NCBI GenBank assembly: GCA_024643365.1
Contig: JAHENC010000002.1
Location: 1 to 64,000 of the forward strand
DNA from: Crocinitomicaceae bacterium
Lineage (GTDB): Bacteria; Bacteroidota; Bacteroidia; Flavobacteriales_D; Crocinitomicaceae
Direction: 5' to 3'
Length of the DNA stretch: 64,000 bases
The notes below the pieces were generated by a model, which saw only the letters and a program-made list of their open reading frames with translations, searched no databases and was not told where the DNA came from. Of this stretch, positions 28,615-35,995 are shown in pieces (the stretch's first letter is position 1; every line of letters begins with the position of its first letter). A program made the translations under genes and the position numbers.

Positions 28615-29047
28615 ACTTATTTTTAAAGTTTTACTAATAACGTACGATCGCAAGAAATATTTTAGGACTCAGGACTAATAATGAAACTCACGTATAAAAT
28701 CTTCCGTGCTGTCCCCCCTTTTCATCCCGCATATCCGTTCTTAAAATTGTGCACACCAAAAAAATCCGACAATAGGCAGCCATTTATTCAAACGTTAGTA
28801 CATGTTCTAAGATGAACGAAAGGGTTTGTGCGCTAGGAAATTAAAAATTAGATTTACAATTACCATGAAACGTTGAATCTTATCAAAATTATAGAAGCAA
28901 CAAGGCTTGGGAGTAGATAAGAAAAATACAAACATGAGCCCCAATTTGAAGATGTTGACAGTAGAGTTTTAAATACTTTCAGCATCAAACATAACCTAAA
29001 ATGTAGCACTTACCTAAAACAACTAATTACGAACATAAAATCAAACT
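28615..29047. other. 433-nt gap with no recognised gene
   Basis: AT-rich with many stops in all frames. It must hold the promoter of the minus-strand TIGR03790 gene and of the plus-strand lipoprotein, but I found no exact TAnnTTTG box at a convincing distance from either. No tRNA, riboswitch-like fold or long repeat was seen. Confidence 0.4.
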
Positions 29048-29614
29048 ATGAAACTTGCCATTATATGTCTTTTATCCCTACTTTTCTTCAGCTGTACAAA
29101 GGATAAAATTCATCCTAAAGAAATGCAATCTTTCTACGAATCCCGCGGAAACATGATGCTTTTGCAAGTTGGAGAGGATTTGGAAGGCATCTATGAGTAC
29201 CAGATGGAATCCACCGCCTATCAGCAGGACTCTTTCCATTTGATCCATGTGTTAATGAACGACGGAAGTGAAGAATATAGAGGATGGAAACTGGCATCCA
29301 ATCAGCCCCTTTTATATGAGCAGCATGCCAATCAAATGAACTTTTATGCACCGAAAATAGCCGTCGATCAACTCGAAAAAACGAGTGAGCATCTTCCATT
29401 GGATACAACAAAAATTCAGTGGTTTCAAGCTCCAAACGGAATAGATCCCACTGAAATTTGGTCAAAAATCTCGAATCTTGCCATCGTGAAATCATACCGC
29501 ACTGAAAATCCAGCTACTAAAATCGGTATTTTCCGCATCGTGGTCTACACATACAATCCCGACTTTGGATTCAGTGTTCCGAGTCAGAAGCATTTGGTGT
29601 TCTTAGTGAAGTGA
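29048..29614 (+). CDS. Putative lipoprotein of unknown function
   Basis: 188 aa. The N-terminus KLAIICLLSLLFFSCTKDK gives a lipobox with Cys16, so it should be lipid-anchored. The rest is soluble and mixed alpha/beta by composition, with no motif I recognise. It is the first of several small exported or unknown genes in the accessory-looking stretch 29-33.7 kb. The gap of 114 nt to the next gene contains a promoter, so it is probably its own transcription unit. Confidence 0.65.
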   Translation: MKLAIICLLSLLFFSCTKDKIHPKEMQSFYESRGNMMLLQVGEDLEGIYEYQMESTAYQQDSFHLIHVLMNDGSEEYRGWKLASNQPLLYEQHANQMNFYAPKIAVDQLEKTSEHLPLDTTKIQWFQAPNGIDPTEIWSKISNLAIVKSYRTENPATKIGIFRIVVYTYNPDFGFSVPSQKHLVFLVK

Positions 29615-29678
29615 TCGTCCGAGTTGCACTCCTTTCTTTACTGTTTTCCCAATTCCATAATCGTATGGTCTGCTAAAC

Positions 29679-29708
29679 TTGCCATTTAACCGGAATAACG
29701 TAATTTTA
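29679..29708 (+). promoter_or_regulatory. Putative promoter of the YD-repeat/HNH pair
   Basis: TTG (29679-29681), a 19-nt spacer, then TAATTTTA (29701-29708), one base off TAnnTTTG. This is the ideal Bacteroidota spacing. It places transcription downstream of the in-frame ATG at 29708 and so supports the start at 29729. Confidence 0.5.
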
Positions 29709-29728
29709 TGGGAGGACATTCAACAAAC

Positions 29729-30736
29729 ATGAAAAAAGCATTCCACCTATTCCTATTTTGCCTTTGTCAGCAAATCGCTTTTGGACAAGTACCTTCAAGT
29801 TCCATTGAGAATCTAGAAAGTAACGAACTCAAAGGAAAAGTTAGAAAAGTCACAACAAGCTCGTTTAAAGGAAAAAAAGTCAATGGGATCATTGAAAAAA
29901 CTGGAAAAGGCTGGCAATATACTTGGGAAAATGACGAGGAGCTAATCTTTGATACGCTTGGGCTACTTCGACTTAAAAAAGTGAATAAAAACGGGACAAT
30001 GAATCGCTGTTATGCCATCAAATTGGACGCGAATAAAAGAGTTGTTCAACTGAAAGATTTCAATCACATCACCTACTTTACGTACGATTCCTTCAATCAC
30101 ATCAGTTCAAGCAGAGTGGTCAATGAATGGGGCTTTCAATTCGAATCCCACAAGTACTATTACGACAAGAAAAATAATCTGATCAAAGAAGAGGAATTTG
30201 ATTCCGATGAGCTGATCTGTATCAGACTCTATTCATATGATACCTTTAATCAGCTGAGCAAAACCGTTACGTTAATGGAAGATGATGCAGATGTTGAAAC
30301 TTTCGCATATGACAAGCAACATCAATTAATCAAAACTGAATGGATGAATAGCGAAGATGGTAAGATTGAATCTACCACTTATCAATATGCGAACAAACAG
30401 AAAATAAAGGAACACAACTGTGACTTTGAAGACGGCGTAGTCATTGCTTCCATCTACAGCTTTTTCAAAAACGGAGACGAAATAAAGTACACCGAAAAAG
30501 ATGAAGATGGCGAGATTATTGCAATTGTGCACAAACAATACGAATATGACGATCATGGGAATTGGATTAAAATGACCATCGACGATAATGGGAATTACTT
30601 CATTGTCGAGCGAACTATTTCTTATTTTGACCACAAAGAACCAGTCAATCATTACATGACTTACCTCCTCCTTTCGCTCCTGTTTCTGGGAGGTCTTGTC
30701 TTAATTGGTGTATGGTATAAAAAAAGGAGAAAATGA
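29729..30736 (+). CDS. Exported YD-repeat-like protein with C-terminal membrane anchor
   Basis: 335 aa from the ATG at 29729. A signal peptide (KKAFHLFLFCLCQQIAFGQ) is followed by irregular repeats of the RHS/YD kind: YDSFNHISSSRV, YYYDKKNNLIKEEEF, YSYDTFNQLSKTV, FAYDKQHQLIKTEW and YEYDDHGNWIKMTI. The last 30 residues are one transmembrane helix followed by KKRRK, so the repeats would face the periplasm. Function unknown; it is too short for a classical RHS toxin shell. Its stop overlaps the HNH nuclease start in ATGA, so the two are translationally coupled. Confidence 0.7.
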   Translation: MKKAFHLFLFCLCQQIAFGQVPSSSIENLESNELKGKVRKVTTSSFKGKKVNGIIEKTGKGWQYTWENDEELIFDTLGLLRLKKVNKNGTMNRCYAIKLDANKRVVQLKDFNHITYFTYDSFNHISSSRVVNEWGFQFESHKYYYDKKNNLIKEEEFDSDELICIRLYSYDTFNQLSKTVTLMEDDADVETFAYDKQHQLIKTEWMNSEDGKIESTTYQYANKQKIKEHNCDFEDGVVIASIYSFFKNGDEIKYTEKDEDGEIIAIVHKQYEYDDHGNWIKMTIDDNGNYFIVERTISYFDHKEPVNHYMTYLLLSLLFLGGLVLIGVWYKKRRK

Positions 30737-31149
30737 AAATGAAAAAAATACTCTTATTCCTCGCACTCCTGTTCATCAGTATTTCTGCCTTTTCACAAAG
30801 TCGGTATATTTCTGAAACGACAAAAAAAATCGTCTTTTCTCGCGATGGAGGCTCCTGTAAATGCTGCGGAAGTTCTTCTAACCTCGAATACGATCACATC
30901 ACTCCCTTTTCTTGCGGCGGAAGCAGTGAAGCGTCAAACATTCAACTGCTGTGCATGTCCTGTAACCGCAGTAAATCGAATAGCTGCACCTGTAAAATTC
31001 ACGATCGAACGGTCGGTTCCAATTGCTGTGATGGTGGCTCGACAACGCAACCAACAACTGCAGCAAGGCAATGTACTGGAACAACTCAAAAAGGAGCGAG
31101 GTGTAAAAACAAAACAACAAATTCCAGCGGACGTTGCTACCTACATTAA
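30733..31149 (+). CDS. Exported HNH endonuclease with Cys-rich tail
   Basis: 138 aa. A clear signal peptide (KKILLFLALLFISISAFSQ) precedes a compact HNH domain: zinc pairs Cys42/Cys45 and Cys74/Cys77, catalytic Asp54-His55 (YDHITPFSCGG), Asn69 and Asn78 (CNRSKS). After a Thr-rich linker, the tail CTGTTQKGARCKN ... GRCYLH matches a short Cys/His module found at the end of many small proteins (DUF5763-like). An HNH nuclease with a signal peptide should act outside the cytoplasm, in nutrient DNA turnover, DNA uptake or antagonism. It is coupled to the upstream YD-repeat gene. Confidence 0.8.
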   Translation: MKMKKILLFLALLFISISAFSQSRYISETTKKIVFSRDGGSCKCCGSSSNLEYDHITPFSCGGSSEASNIQLLCMSCNRSKSNSCTCKIHDRTVGSNCCDGGSTTQPTTAARQCTGTTQKGARCKNKTTNSSGRCYLH

Positions 31150-31170
31150 TGTTTAAACGCACCTAATCTC

Positions 31171-31410
31171 ATGAAAAAGACACTTTTGTTTGCCATTGAT
31201 TTAAATACGCACGAAGTCATTGTCTCCGAATCGGAAAAAGGAAGCATGGAAATTACGTTCATTGAACGGATACCTCAAAGTGAAAACGAATTGCTCTTCG
31301 ACGCTGTTTCCTCCATGACTAAGTTGACCACATCCCCCAAATTTGATTTGGCCTTGTTTAAAGCCATGGATAAGGCATGTCAACTAATCTACGCTAAACA
31401 CGCAGAGTGA
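31171..31410 (+). CDS. Small protein of unknown function
   Basis: 79 aa, acidic to neutral, no signal peptide and no membrane segment. Starts 21 nt after the HNH gene on the same strand. Predicted as a short beta-rich half (LLFAIDLNTHEVIVSESE) followed by helices (NELLFDAVSSM, FDLALFKAMDKACQLIY). I do not recognise the family. Its place right after an exported nuclease makes a role linked to that nuclease possible, but nothing in the sequence shows it. Confidence 0.5.
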   Translation: MKKTLLFAIDLNTHEVIVSESEKGSMEITFIERIPQSENELLFDAVSSMTKLTTSPKFDLALFKAMDKACQLIYAKHAE

Positions 31411-31449
31411 GTTATAGTGGGCAAACGAACATCGAACCAAACATTTGCC

Positions 31450-31457
31450 TATCTTTG
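31450..31457 (+). promoter_or_regulatory. Putative -7 box for the GT2 gene
   Basis: TATCTTTG, an exact TAnnTTTG match, 34 nt before the ATG at 31484. It lies downstream of the in-frame TTG at 31445, which argues against that TTG as a start. No -33 TTG at standard spacing. Confidence 0.45.
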
Positions 31458-31483
31458 CGCCGCAACCACTAGACCAAGCACTT

Positions 31484-32134
31484 ATGTTAAAGCAAGTAAA
31501 AATATCCGTTCTAATGGCTGTTTTTAATACCGATTTCTCTTACATTAAAAGAGCAATCGACTCCGTTTTAAATCAGGATTTTCAAGATTTCGAACTGCTC
31601 ATCATCGATGATGGTAGCACGAAAAATAACCGCGAGGCCTTGATGCAATACGTGGAGCAACACGAGGACAAAATAATTTACATCCGTCATAGCAATCGCG
31701 GACAGTCTGCTTCCATCAATCGTGGCGTACTTTATAGCATGGGCGACTACATTACCATCCTAGATAGTGACGATCAATACAAACCAAATCATTTAACGGA
31801 ATGCTTGAAAGAAGTTGAAAACGTAGATTTGATTTGCTCCACTACCGAAACAATCGTCGATACCGCAGAAGATTATTACGTTCCAGATAAAAATGACCAA
31901 ACAAAACTCATTCATTTAGATGAGGTCATCCTTTTTGGCACCTTGTTCGGAATAAAAAAAGTGTTCACGAGCATCGATTTCAGAAATGGATTCGCCGCGG
32001 ATGCCGATTTTTACGAAAAAGCTGGAGCTCAATTTCGTGTAAAAAAAGTAGACCTAAGAACCTACATCTATCACCGAAACATGCCAAACAGCATTTGCTC
32101 GACCATCAAGAAAGCCAACTTAGTCAACTGTTAA
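31484..32134 (+). CDS. Glycosyltransferase family 2 (short)
   Basis: 216 aa from the ATG at 31484. Just the GT-A catalytic fold: ISVLMAVFNTDFSYIKRAI, the nucleotide-binding LLIIDDGSTKN, and the metal-binding ITILDSDDQYKPNHL at about residue 90-105. The family usually needs 230-300 residues, so the C-terminal acceptor part is short. DADFYEKAGAQFRVKKVD may hold the catalytic base. It is followed 3 nt later by another transferase-like gene and may work with it on a common acceptor. Confidence 0.82.
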   Translation: MLKQVKISVLMAVFNTDFSYIKRAIDSVLNQDFQDFELLIIDDGSTKNNREALMQYVEQHEDKIIYIRHSNRGQSASINRGVLYSMGDYITILDSDDQYKPNHLTECLKEVENVDLICSTTETIVDTAEDYYVPDKNDQTKLIHLDEVILFGTLFGIKKVFTSIDFRNGFAADADFYEKAGAQFRVKKVDLRTYIYHRNMPNSICSTIKKANLVNC

Positions 32135-32137
32135 TTG

Positions 32138-32908
32138 ATGTCTTTTTCGGATACAAAAGGGATGTCGTCAAACAGAAATCTCATCATGGCCTGTCACATT
32201 TCAGGGGTCTTCGACGTAAATCGGAATGAAACACTCAATAATGACAACTATGAATTGGTGCGAGAATGGGCGGAATCCATCGCAGCGCAAAAACTACACG
32301 GAATCATCTTTCACAACAACTTCAGCGCGGAAACCTGCCTGAAACACGAAAATGAATTCATTTCTTTTATCCGCGTCAACTACAACCCCGCATTCAATCC
32401 AAATGTATTTCGGTATTTTGTTTACCGTGATTTTCTGGAGCTTAACATAGAGCGGTTTGACAATCTTTTCGTGACGGATGTTTCTGATGTTACACTGATG
32501 AAGAATCCATTTACAGATCCCTTTTTCACTGAAAATCCAAGCGCTCTTTTTTGTGGGGACGAGCCCAAAATCCTGAACAACGATTGGATGAACGATCATT
32601 CGACGCATTTGCGTAACAACATTGCAGATTACGCAGCTTACGAACAGTCGTTTGCAGACGCAACACTCTTGAACTGCGGAATCATCGGAGGAAAAGCTCC
32701 TTTATTCTTTGAGTTTATTCAACAACTGTGCGAAATACACCTAAAAGGAAACAGTGACAACAAAACCGCCTTTACCGGTGACATGGGAGCCTTTAATTAT
32801 GTAGCGAGAACCCAATTTAACGAAAGCATCAAGCACGGAACTCCGGTGAATACGGTTTTCAAAGCATACGAAAACGACCGCAGGGATTGTTGGTTTAAGC
32901 ATAAATAG
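32138..32908 (+). CDS. Putative GT-A-like glycosyltransferase
   Basis: 256 aa. The central VTDVSDVTLMKNPF looks like the DxD metal/nucleotide site of GT-A proteins (compare D-V-S-D), and LLNCGIIGGKAPLFFEF resembles the NxGxxGG block seen after it in such proteins; TAFTGDMGAFNYVAR may hold the C-terminal Asp. No signal peptide. Starts at the ATG at 32138, directly after a TTG that follows the previous stop. Function is inferred from these motifs and from the adjoining GT2 gene. Confidence 0.55.
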   Translation: MSFSDTKGMSSNRNLIMACHISGVFDVNRNETLNNDNYELVREWAESIAAQKLHGIIFHNNFSAETCLKHENEFISFIRVNYNPAFNPNVFRYFVYRDFLELNIERFDNLFVTDVSDVTLMKNPFTDPFFTENPSALFCGDEPKILNNDWMNDHSTHLRNNIADYAAYEQSFADATLLNCGIIGGKAPLFFEFIQQLCEIHLKGNSDNKTAFTGDMGAFNYVARTQFNESIKHGTPVNTVFKAYENDRRDCWFKHK

Positions 32909-32997
32909 CATTAGCAAGCAACGATCTTAGGTGAATAGACGACAATCCAAATATATCCTTCCATAAAATAAATACGAAGCATTTTCGTTTCTTATTT

Positions 32998-33012
32998 GGA
33001 TCAATTTGATCC
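32998..33012. repeat. Perfect inverted repeat upstream of the toxin-antitoxin operon
   Basis: GGATCAA-T-TTGATCC, a 15-nt dyad, lies 27 nt upstream of the operon's putative -33 TTG. It could be an upstream operator. No T-run follows it, so it is not a good terminator. Confidence 0.45.
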
Positions 33013-33039
33013 CATAGGTTCAGTCAATCGTTGATAAAA

Positions 33040-33083
33040 TTGATTTACACGTAATTATTTTTTATTTTTACACGTATAATTAT
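33040..33083 (+). promoter_or_regulatory. Promoter and operator repeats of the DUF6364/PIN operon
   Basis: TTG (33040-33042), 20 nt, then TATTTTTA (33063-33070) form a plausible -33/-7 promoter. Two direct copies of TTACACGTAATTAT / TTACACGTATAATTAT (33045-33058 and 33068-33083) lie inside it; the second runs into the ATG. This is where an autorepressing antitoxin would bind. Confidence 0.55.
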
Positions 33084-33336
33084 GATGATGAACACAAAAC
33101 TTACCTTAAATCTGAATGCCGAGATTATTCACGAGGCTAAAACCTATGCGAAAAGTCATCAGGTCAGTTTGTCTAAATTGATTGAAAACTACTTGAATTC
33201 ATTGATCTCTGAAAAAAGAAACGACGATGATCAAATCTCTGATTTTGTCAAAAGCATGTCCACTAAAACGAAGCTTCCTATGGATGTTGATCTTAAAAAA
33301 GACCGTTTAAACTACTTAGAAGAGAAATACAAATGA
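33082..33336 (+). CDS. Antitoxin, DUF6364-type ribbon-helix-helix-like
   Basis: 84 aa. The N-terminal half KLTLNLNAEIIHEAKTYAK and VSLSKLIENYLNSL has the beta-strand plus two-helix pattern of DNA-binding antitoxins that pair with PIN toxins; the polar C-terminal half (KTKLPMDVDLKKDRLNYLEEKY) would wrap the toxin. Three consecutive ATGs at 33082, 33085 and 33088 are possible starts. It overlaps the toxin start in ATGA, giving coupled translation, and is probably autoregulated through the TTACACGT repeats. Confidence 0.83.
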   Translation: MMMNTKLTLNLNAEIIHEAKTYAKSHQVSLSKLIENYLNSLISEKRNDDDQISDFVKSMSTKTKLPMDVDLKKDRLNYLEEKYK

Positions 33337-33740
33337 GCAGGTTATTTTTGGACACCAATGTTATTTTAGATTTGTTGGCGCATAGGGACCCACATTTTGA
33401 TTCCATTGCTCGACTGGCAACCTTAGCTGATCAAAAGAAACTCGTTTTGGTGAGCTCTCCCCTTTCTTTTACAACTGTTGATTTTATTTTGAATAAATAT
33501 GAGTCCGAGGATTCGGTCCGCGCAAAACTTCGAAAGTTTAAAATCATTTGTGAAGTTGGTGAGGTCAACGAAGAAACAATTGATAAAGGATTAAATTCTG
33601 CTTTTAAGGATTTTGAAGATGCCGTTCAATATTACAGCGCACTTCAAGCAAATTGTTCCGTGATCATTACCAGAAATGCAAAGGATTTCAAACATTCATC
33701 CATTCCAGTCATGACTGCGGAGGAATACTTAAAAAGATAG
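33333..33740 (+). CDS. PIN domain toxin (VapC-like ribonuclease)
   Basis: 135 aa. PIN fold with acidic residues in the expected places: Asp7 in FLDTNVILDLL, an acidic site in the FEDAVQYYSAL block, and Asp in TRNAKDF near residue 114. Mg2+-dependent endoribonuclease activity is expected; targets are unknown. It is coupled to the upstream DUF6364 antitoxin. Its closest relatives by motif are Bacteroidota PIN_3-type toxins, so calling it VapC is approximate. Confidence 0.85.
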   Translation: MSRLFLDTNVILDLLAHRDPHFDSIARLATLADQKKLVLVSSPLSFTTVDFILNKYESEDSVRAKLRKFKIICEVGEVNEETIDKGLNSAFKDFEDAVQYYSALQANCSVIITRNAKDFKHSSIPVMTAEEYLKR

Positions 33741-33844
33741 TCGCCGTCTTTCGACTGAACGTTCCCTACAGACATTCAAAATCTTCTTTGCGGTGAATAA
33801 TTACATTCAGCTAGACCAATATTCCTACTGAATCTTTCCGATTT

Positions 33845-34315
33845 CTACTTCCCAAATCCAAAAGGAAGCAAATCTTTCACAGAATGAAGTACGATGGTGC
33901 GCTTGTCCTGATTCACTAAAATGACACGAATCTTATTTTCCTGACGGTTTTCGGTTTCCAACATGACTTGACGGCAAGACCCACAGGGAGATAACAAAAA
34001 CTCACTCGGCATTAAATCACCACGTGCCACTACACAAATCGTTTCGATGGATTCCGTTGGATAATTTGCTCCGGCATAAAAAAGTACCACGCGCTCTGCA
34101 CAAAGTCCAGATGGATAAGCAATGTTCTCTTGGTTATTTCCTTTTAAGGTGAGTCCATTCGACAAACGAACCGACGCTCCGACCTTAAATTCACTATACG
34201 GAGCATATGCTAAATCCATCGCCTCATAGGCTAATTCAACCAAGTGAAGGTCCGATTCAGCTAGGTTTTCCCAAGTGGAATGAAGCTCGTAATCAAAGTG
34301 AAAGGATTTTTGCAT
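33845..34315 (-). CDS. cdd: Cytidine deaminase
   Basis: 156 aa from the ATG at 34315; an in-frame ATG six codons upstream (34333) is also possible. Zinc-dependent deamination of cytidine and deoxycytidine in pyrimidine salvage. The zinc-binding and catalytic motifs are SGLCAERVVLF (Cys-Ala-Glu) and SPCGSCRQVM (Cys-x-x-Cys). The substrate-binding AYAPYSEFKVGASV and NNQEN are conserved. It is on the minus strand, divergent from the FKBP pair. Confidence 0.93.
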   Translation of the reverse strand: MQKSFHFDYELHSTWENLAESDLHLVELAYEAMDLAYAPYSEFKVGASVRLSNGLTLKGNNQENIAYPSGLCAERVVLFYAGANYPTESIETICVVARGDLMPSEFLLSPCGSCRQVMLETENRQENKIRVILVNQDKRTIVLHSVKDLLPFGFGK

Positions 34316-34428
34316 AAAGCCTTCAACGTGCATTTTTACATGTTGTTACAATTATTCAAGTATTCGCCTGATTTTTTCAAAGATCTCCGACGCATTTTTC
34401 TTAACTTCGTCTCCTTAAAATCAATTAA

Positions 34429-35028
34429 ATGCAATCTTTAGAAGAAAAAGCGAGCTACGGTGTTGGAATGAGCATCGGTGAAAGTTTGAAGAATCAACAA
34501 TTAGAGCACATCAACGTCAACTTGATGATGCAAGCCATTCAGGCGGTTTTCAATAACGAAACAACAGCGTTAACGGCGGATGAAGCAAACATTTTTATCC
34601 AACAATACTTGGATGAAAAAAAGAATGCAGCTTTCAGTGCTAACAAAACACAAGGTGAAGAATTCTTAGCGGAAAACGCGAAAAAAGAAGGTGTTCAACA
34701 AACCTTTTCTGGATTGCAATACGAGATATTAACAGCAGGTGATGGTGCAAAACCAGGTGCAACGGACAATGTGACTGTTCATTACCATGGTACCTTGATC
34801 GATGGAACCGTTTTCGATAGTTCGATGTTACGTGGAACTCCGGCAACCTTTGGTGTTCACCAAGTGATTCCAGGATGGACCGAAGCATTGCAATTGATGT
34901 CTGTTGGATCTAAATTCCGCTTGTACATTCCACAAGAATTATCCTACGGAGCAAACCCACACCCAGGTGGACCAATTCAACCATTTAGTGCACTTATTTT
35001 TGAAGTTGAACTTTTAAACATTAACTAA
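34429..35028 (+). CDS. FKBP-type peptidyl-prolyl isomerase, cytosolic
   Basis: 199 aa, no signal peptide. An N-terminal dimerisation domain (about 1-80, SYGVGMSIGESLKNQQL) precedes the FKBP catalytic domain (about 95-199): VTVHYHGTLIDGTVFDSS, QVIPGWTEALQLM, YIPQELSYGANPHPGGPI and LIFEVELLNI. The layout is that of FklB/Mip-like isomerases. Its stop overlaps the next start (TAATG), so two isomerases, one cytosolic and one lipid-anchored, are made from one mRNA. Confidence 0.93.
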   Translation: MQSLEEKASYGVGMSIGESLKNQQLEHINVNLMMQAIQAVFNNETTALTADEANIFIQQYLDEKKNAAFSANKTQGEEFLAENAKKEGVQQTFSGLQYEILTAGDGAKPGATDNVTVHYHGTLIDGTVFDSSMLRGTPATFGVHQVIPGWTEALQLMSVGSKFRLYIPQELSYGANPHPGGPIQPFSALIFEVELLNIN

Positions 35029-35963
35029 TGATTCGTTATTCCCTATTTATCGCCTTATTCCTGATCCTACAAGCTTGTGGTGGAGAAGAGAAAGTTGAAT
35101 TAAAAACCATGCAGGAGAAATATTCTTATGTATTAGGTTGTGAAATCGCTAAACCATTTATTACAGAAAGTCCATTTAACAAGATGGATAAAGAAAAATT
35201 AGTGGAAGGATTCAAATGCAAAGTTTCCGATTCAGAATTTGAAGGACTTTCAAAAACCGTGACAAAATGCATCGGTAAAACAGGGAAAGAGTTCAATGAG
35301 AAATACAATCCGGAAGGATCTTTGGCTGTTGGAAAAATCAACCGTCAACGTTTTGAAGGATACTTTAAAGACTTAGATGCTTTGCCATTGATTGACATCA
35401 AAATGGTTGAAAAGGGTTTCTCTGACGGATTGAACAAATTAGACATCGAAGTATTGAAAAACGAGGACCGCAAGAAAATCATGGCTGCTTTCGAAGTCGA
35501 AATGAATAAGAAATATGCAAAAATCACAGAACAGTTCAAAGCAGCTGGGGAAGGATTTTTAGCAATGAATAAATCGAAACCGGGAATCAAGACAACGGCG
35601 AGTGGATTGCAATACCAAGTAATCAAAGCTGGAAAAGGAGCTCATCCAACCGCAACATCTAGCGTAAAAGTTCATTACCAGGGAAGCATTCCTGAAGGTG
35701 GAATCTTTGACAGTTCCATTGGAAGAGAACCCGTTACATTTGTCTTAAATCAAGTAATTCCAGGATGGACAGAAGGAATTCAGTTAATGAACATCGGTTC
35801 TAAATACAAATTCTTCATTCCTCAAGAATTGGCTTATGGTGGAAACCCACCTCCAAATACCATCATCAAACCCTATTCGCCTTTGATTTTTGAAGTGGAA
35901 TTAATTTCCATTGAAAAAAGTGAAACGCCTGATTTAGGAATCTCTCCTCAAGGAATTCGCTAA
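35028..35963 (+). CDS. FKBP-type peptidyl-prolyl isomerase, lipoprotein
   Basis: 311 aa. A lipobox ends at Cys17 (FLILQACGGEE). The N-terminal helical region (about 30-180) is longer than in the cytosolic neighbour. The FKBP domain at about 195-300 keeps VKVHYQGSIPEGGIFDSS, FVLNQVIPGWTEGIQLM and LAYGGNPPPNTIIKPYSPLIFEVELI. It should catalyse proline isomerisation of envelope proteins in the periplasm. The start codon shares a base with the stop of the cytosolic FKBP gene. Confidence 0.92.
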   Translation: MIRYSLFIALFLILQACGGEEKVELKTMQEKYSYVLGCEIAKPFITESPFNKMDKEKLVEGFKCKVSDSEFEGLSKTVTKCIGKTGKEFNEKYNPEGSLAVGKINRQRFEGYFKDLDALPLIDIKMVEKGFSDGLNKLDIEVLKNEDRKKIMAAFEVEMNKKYAKITEQFKAAGEGFLAMNKSKPGIKTTASGLQYQVIKAGKGAHPTATSSVKVHYQGSIPEGGIFDSSIGREPVTFVLNQVIPGWTEGIQLMNIGSKYKFFIPQELAYGGNPPPNTIIKPYSPLIFEVELISIEKSETPDLGISPQGIR

Positions 35964-35995
35964 ATAAATTGTATTTTTGATTCAAATTAACTCAG

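Noticed and set aside
28615-29047. Riboswitch or small RNA in the 433-nt gap
   Set aside because: No stable nested stems or recognisable aptamer were seen, only AT-rich sequence.
31484-32908. One glycosyltransferase gene split by a frameshift
   Set aside because: The two proteins each have their own GT-A-like nucleotide site and end and begin cleanly, so they are separate genes.
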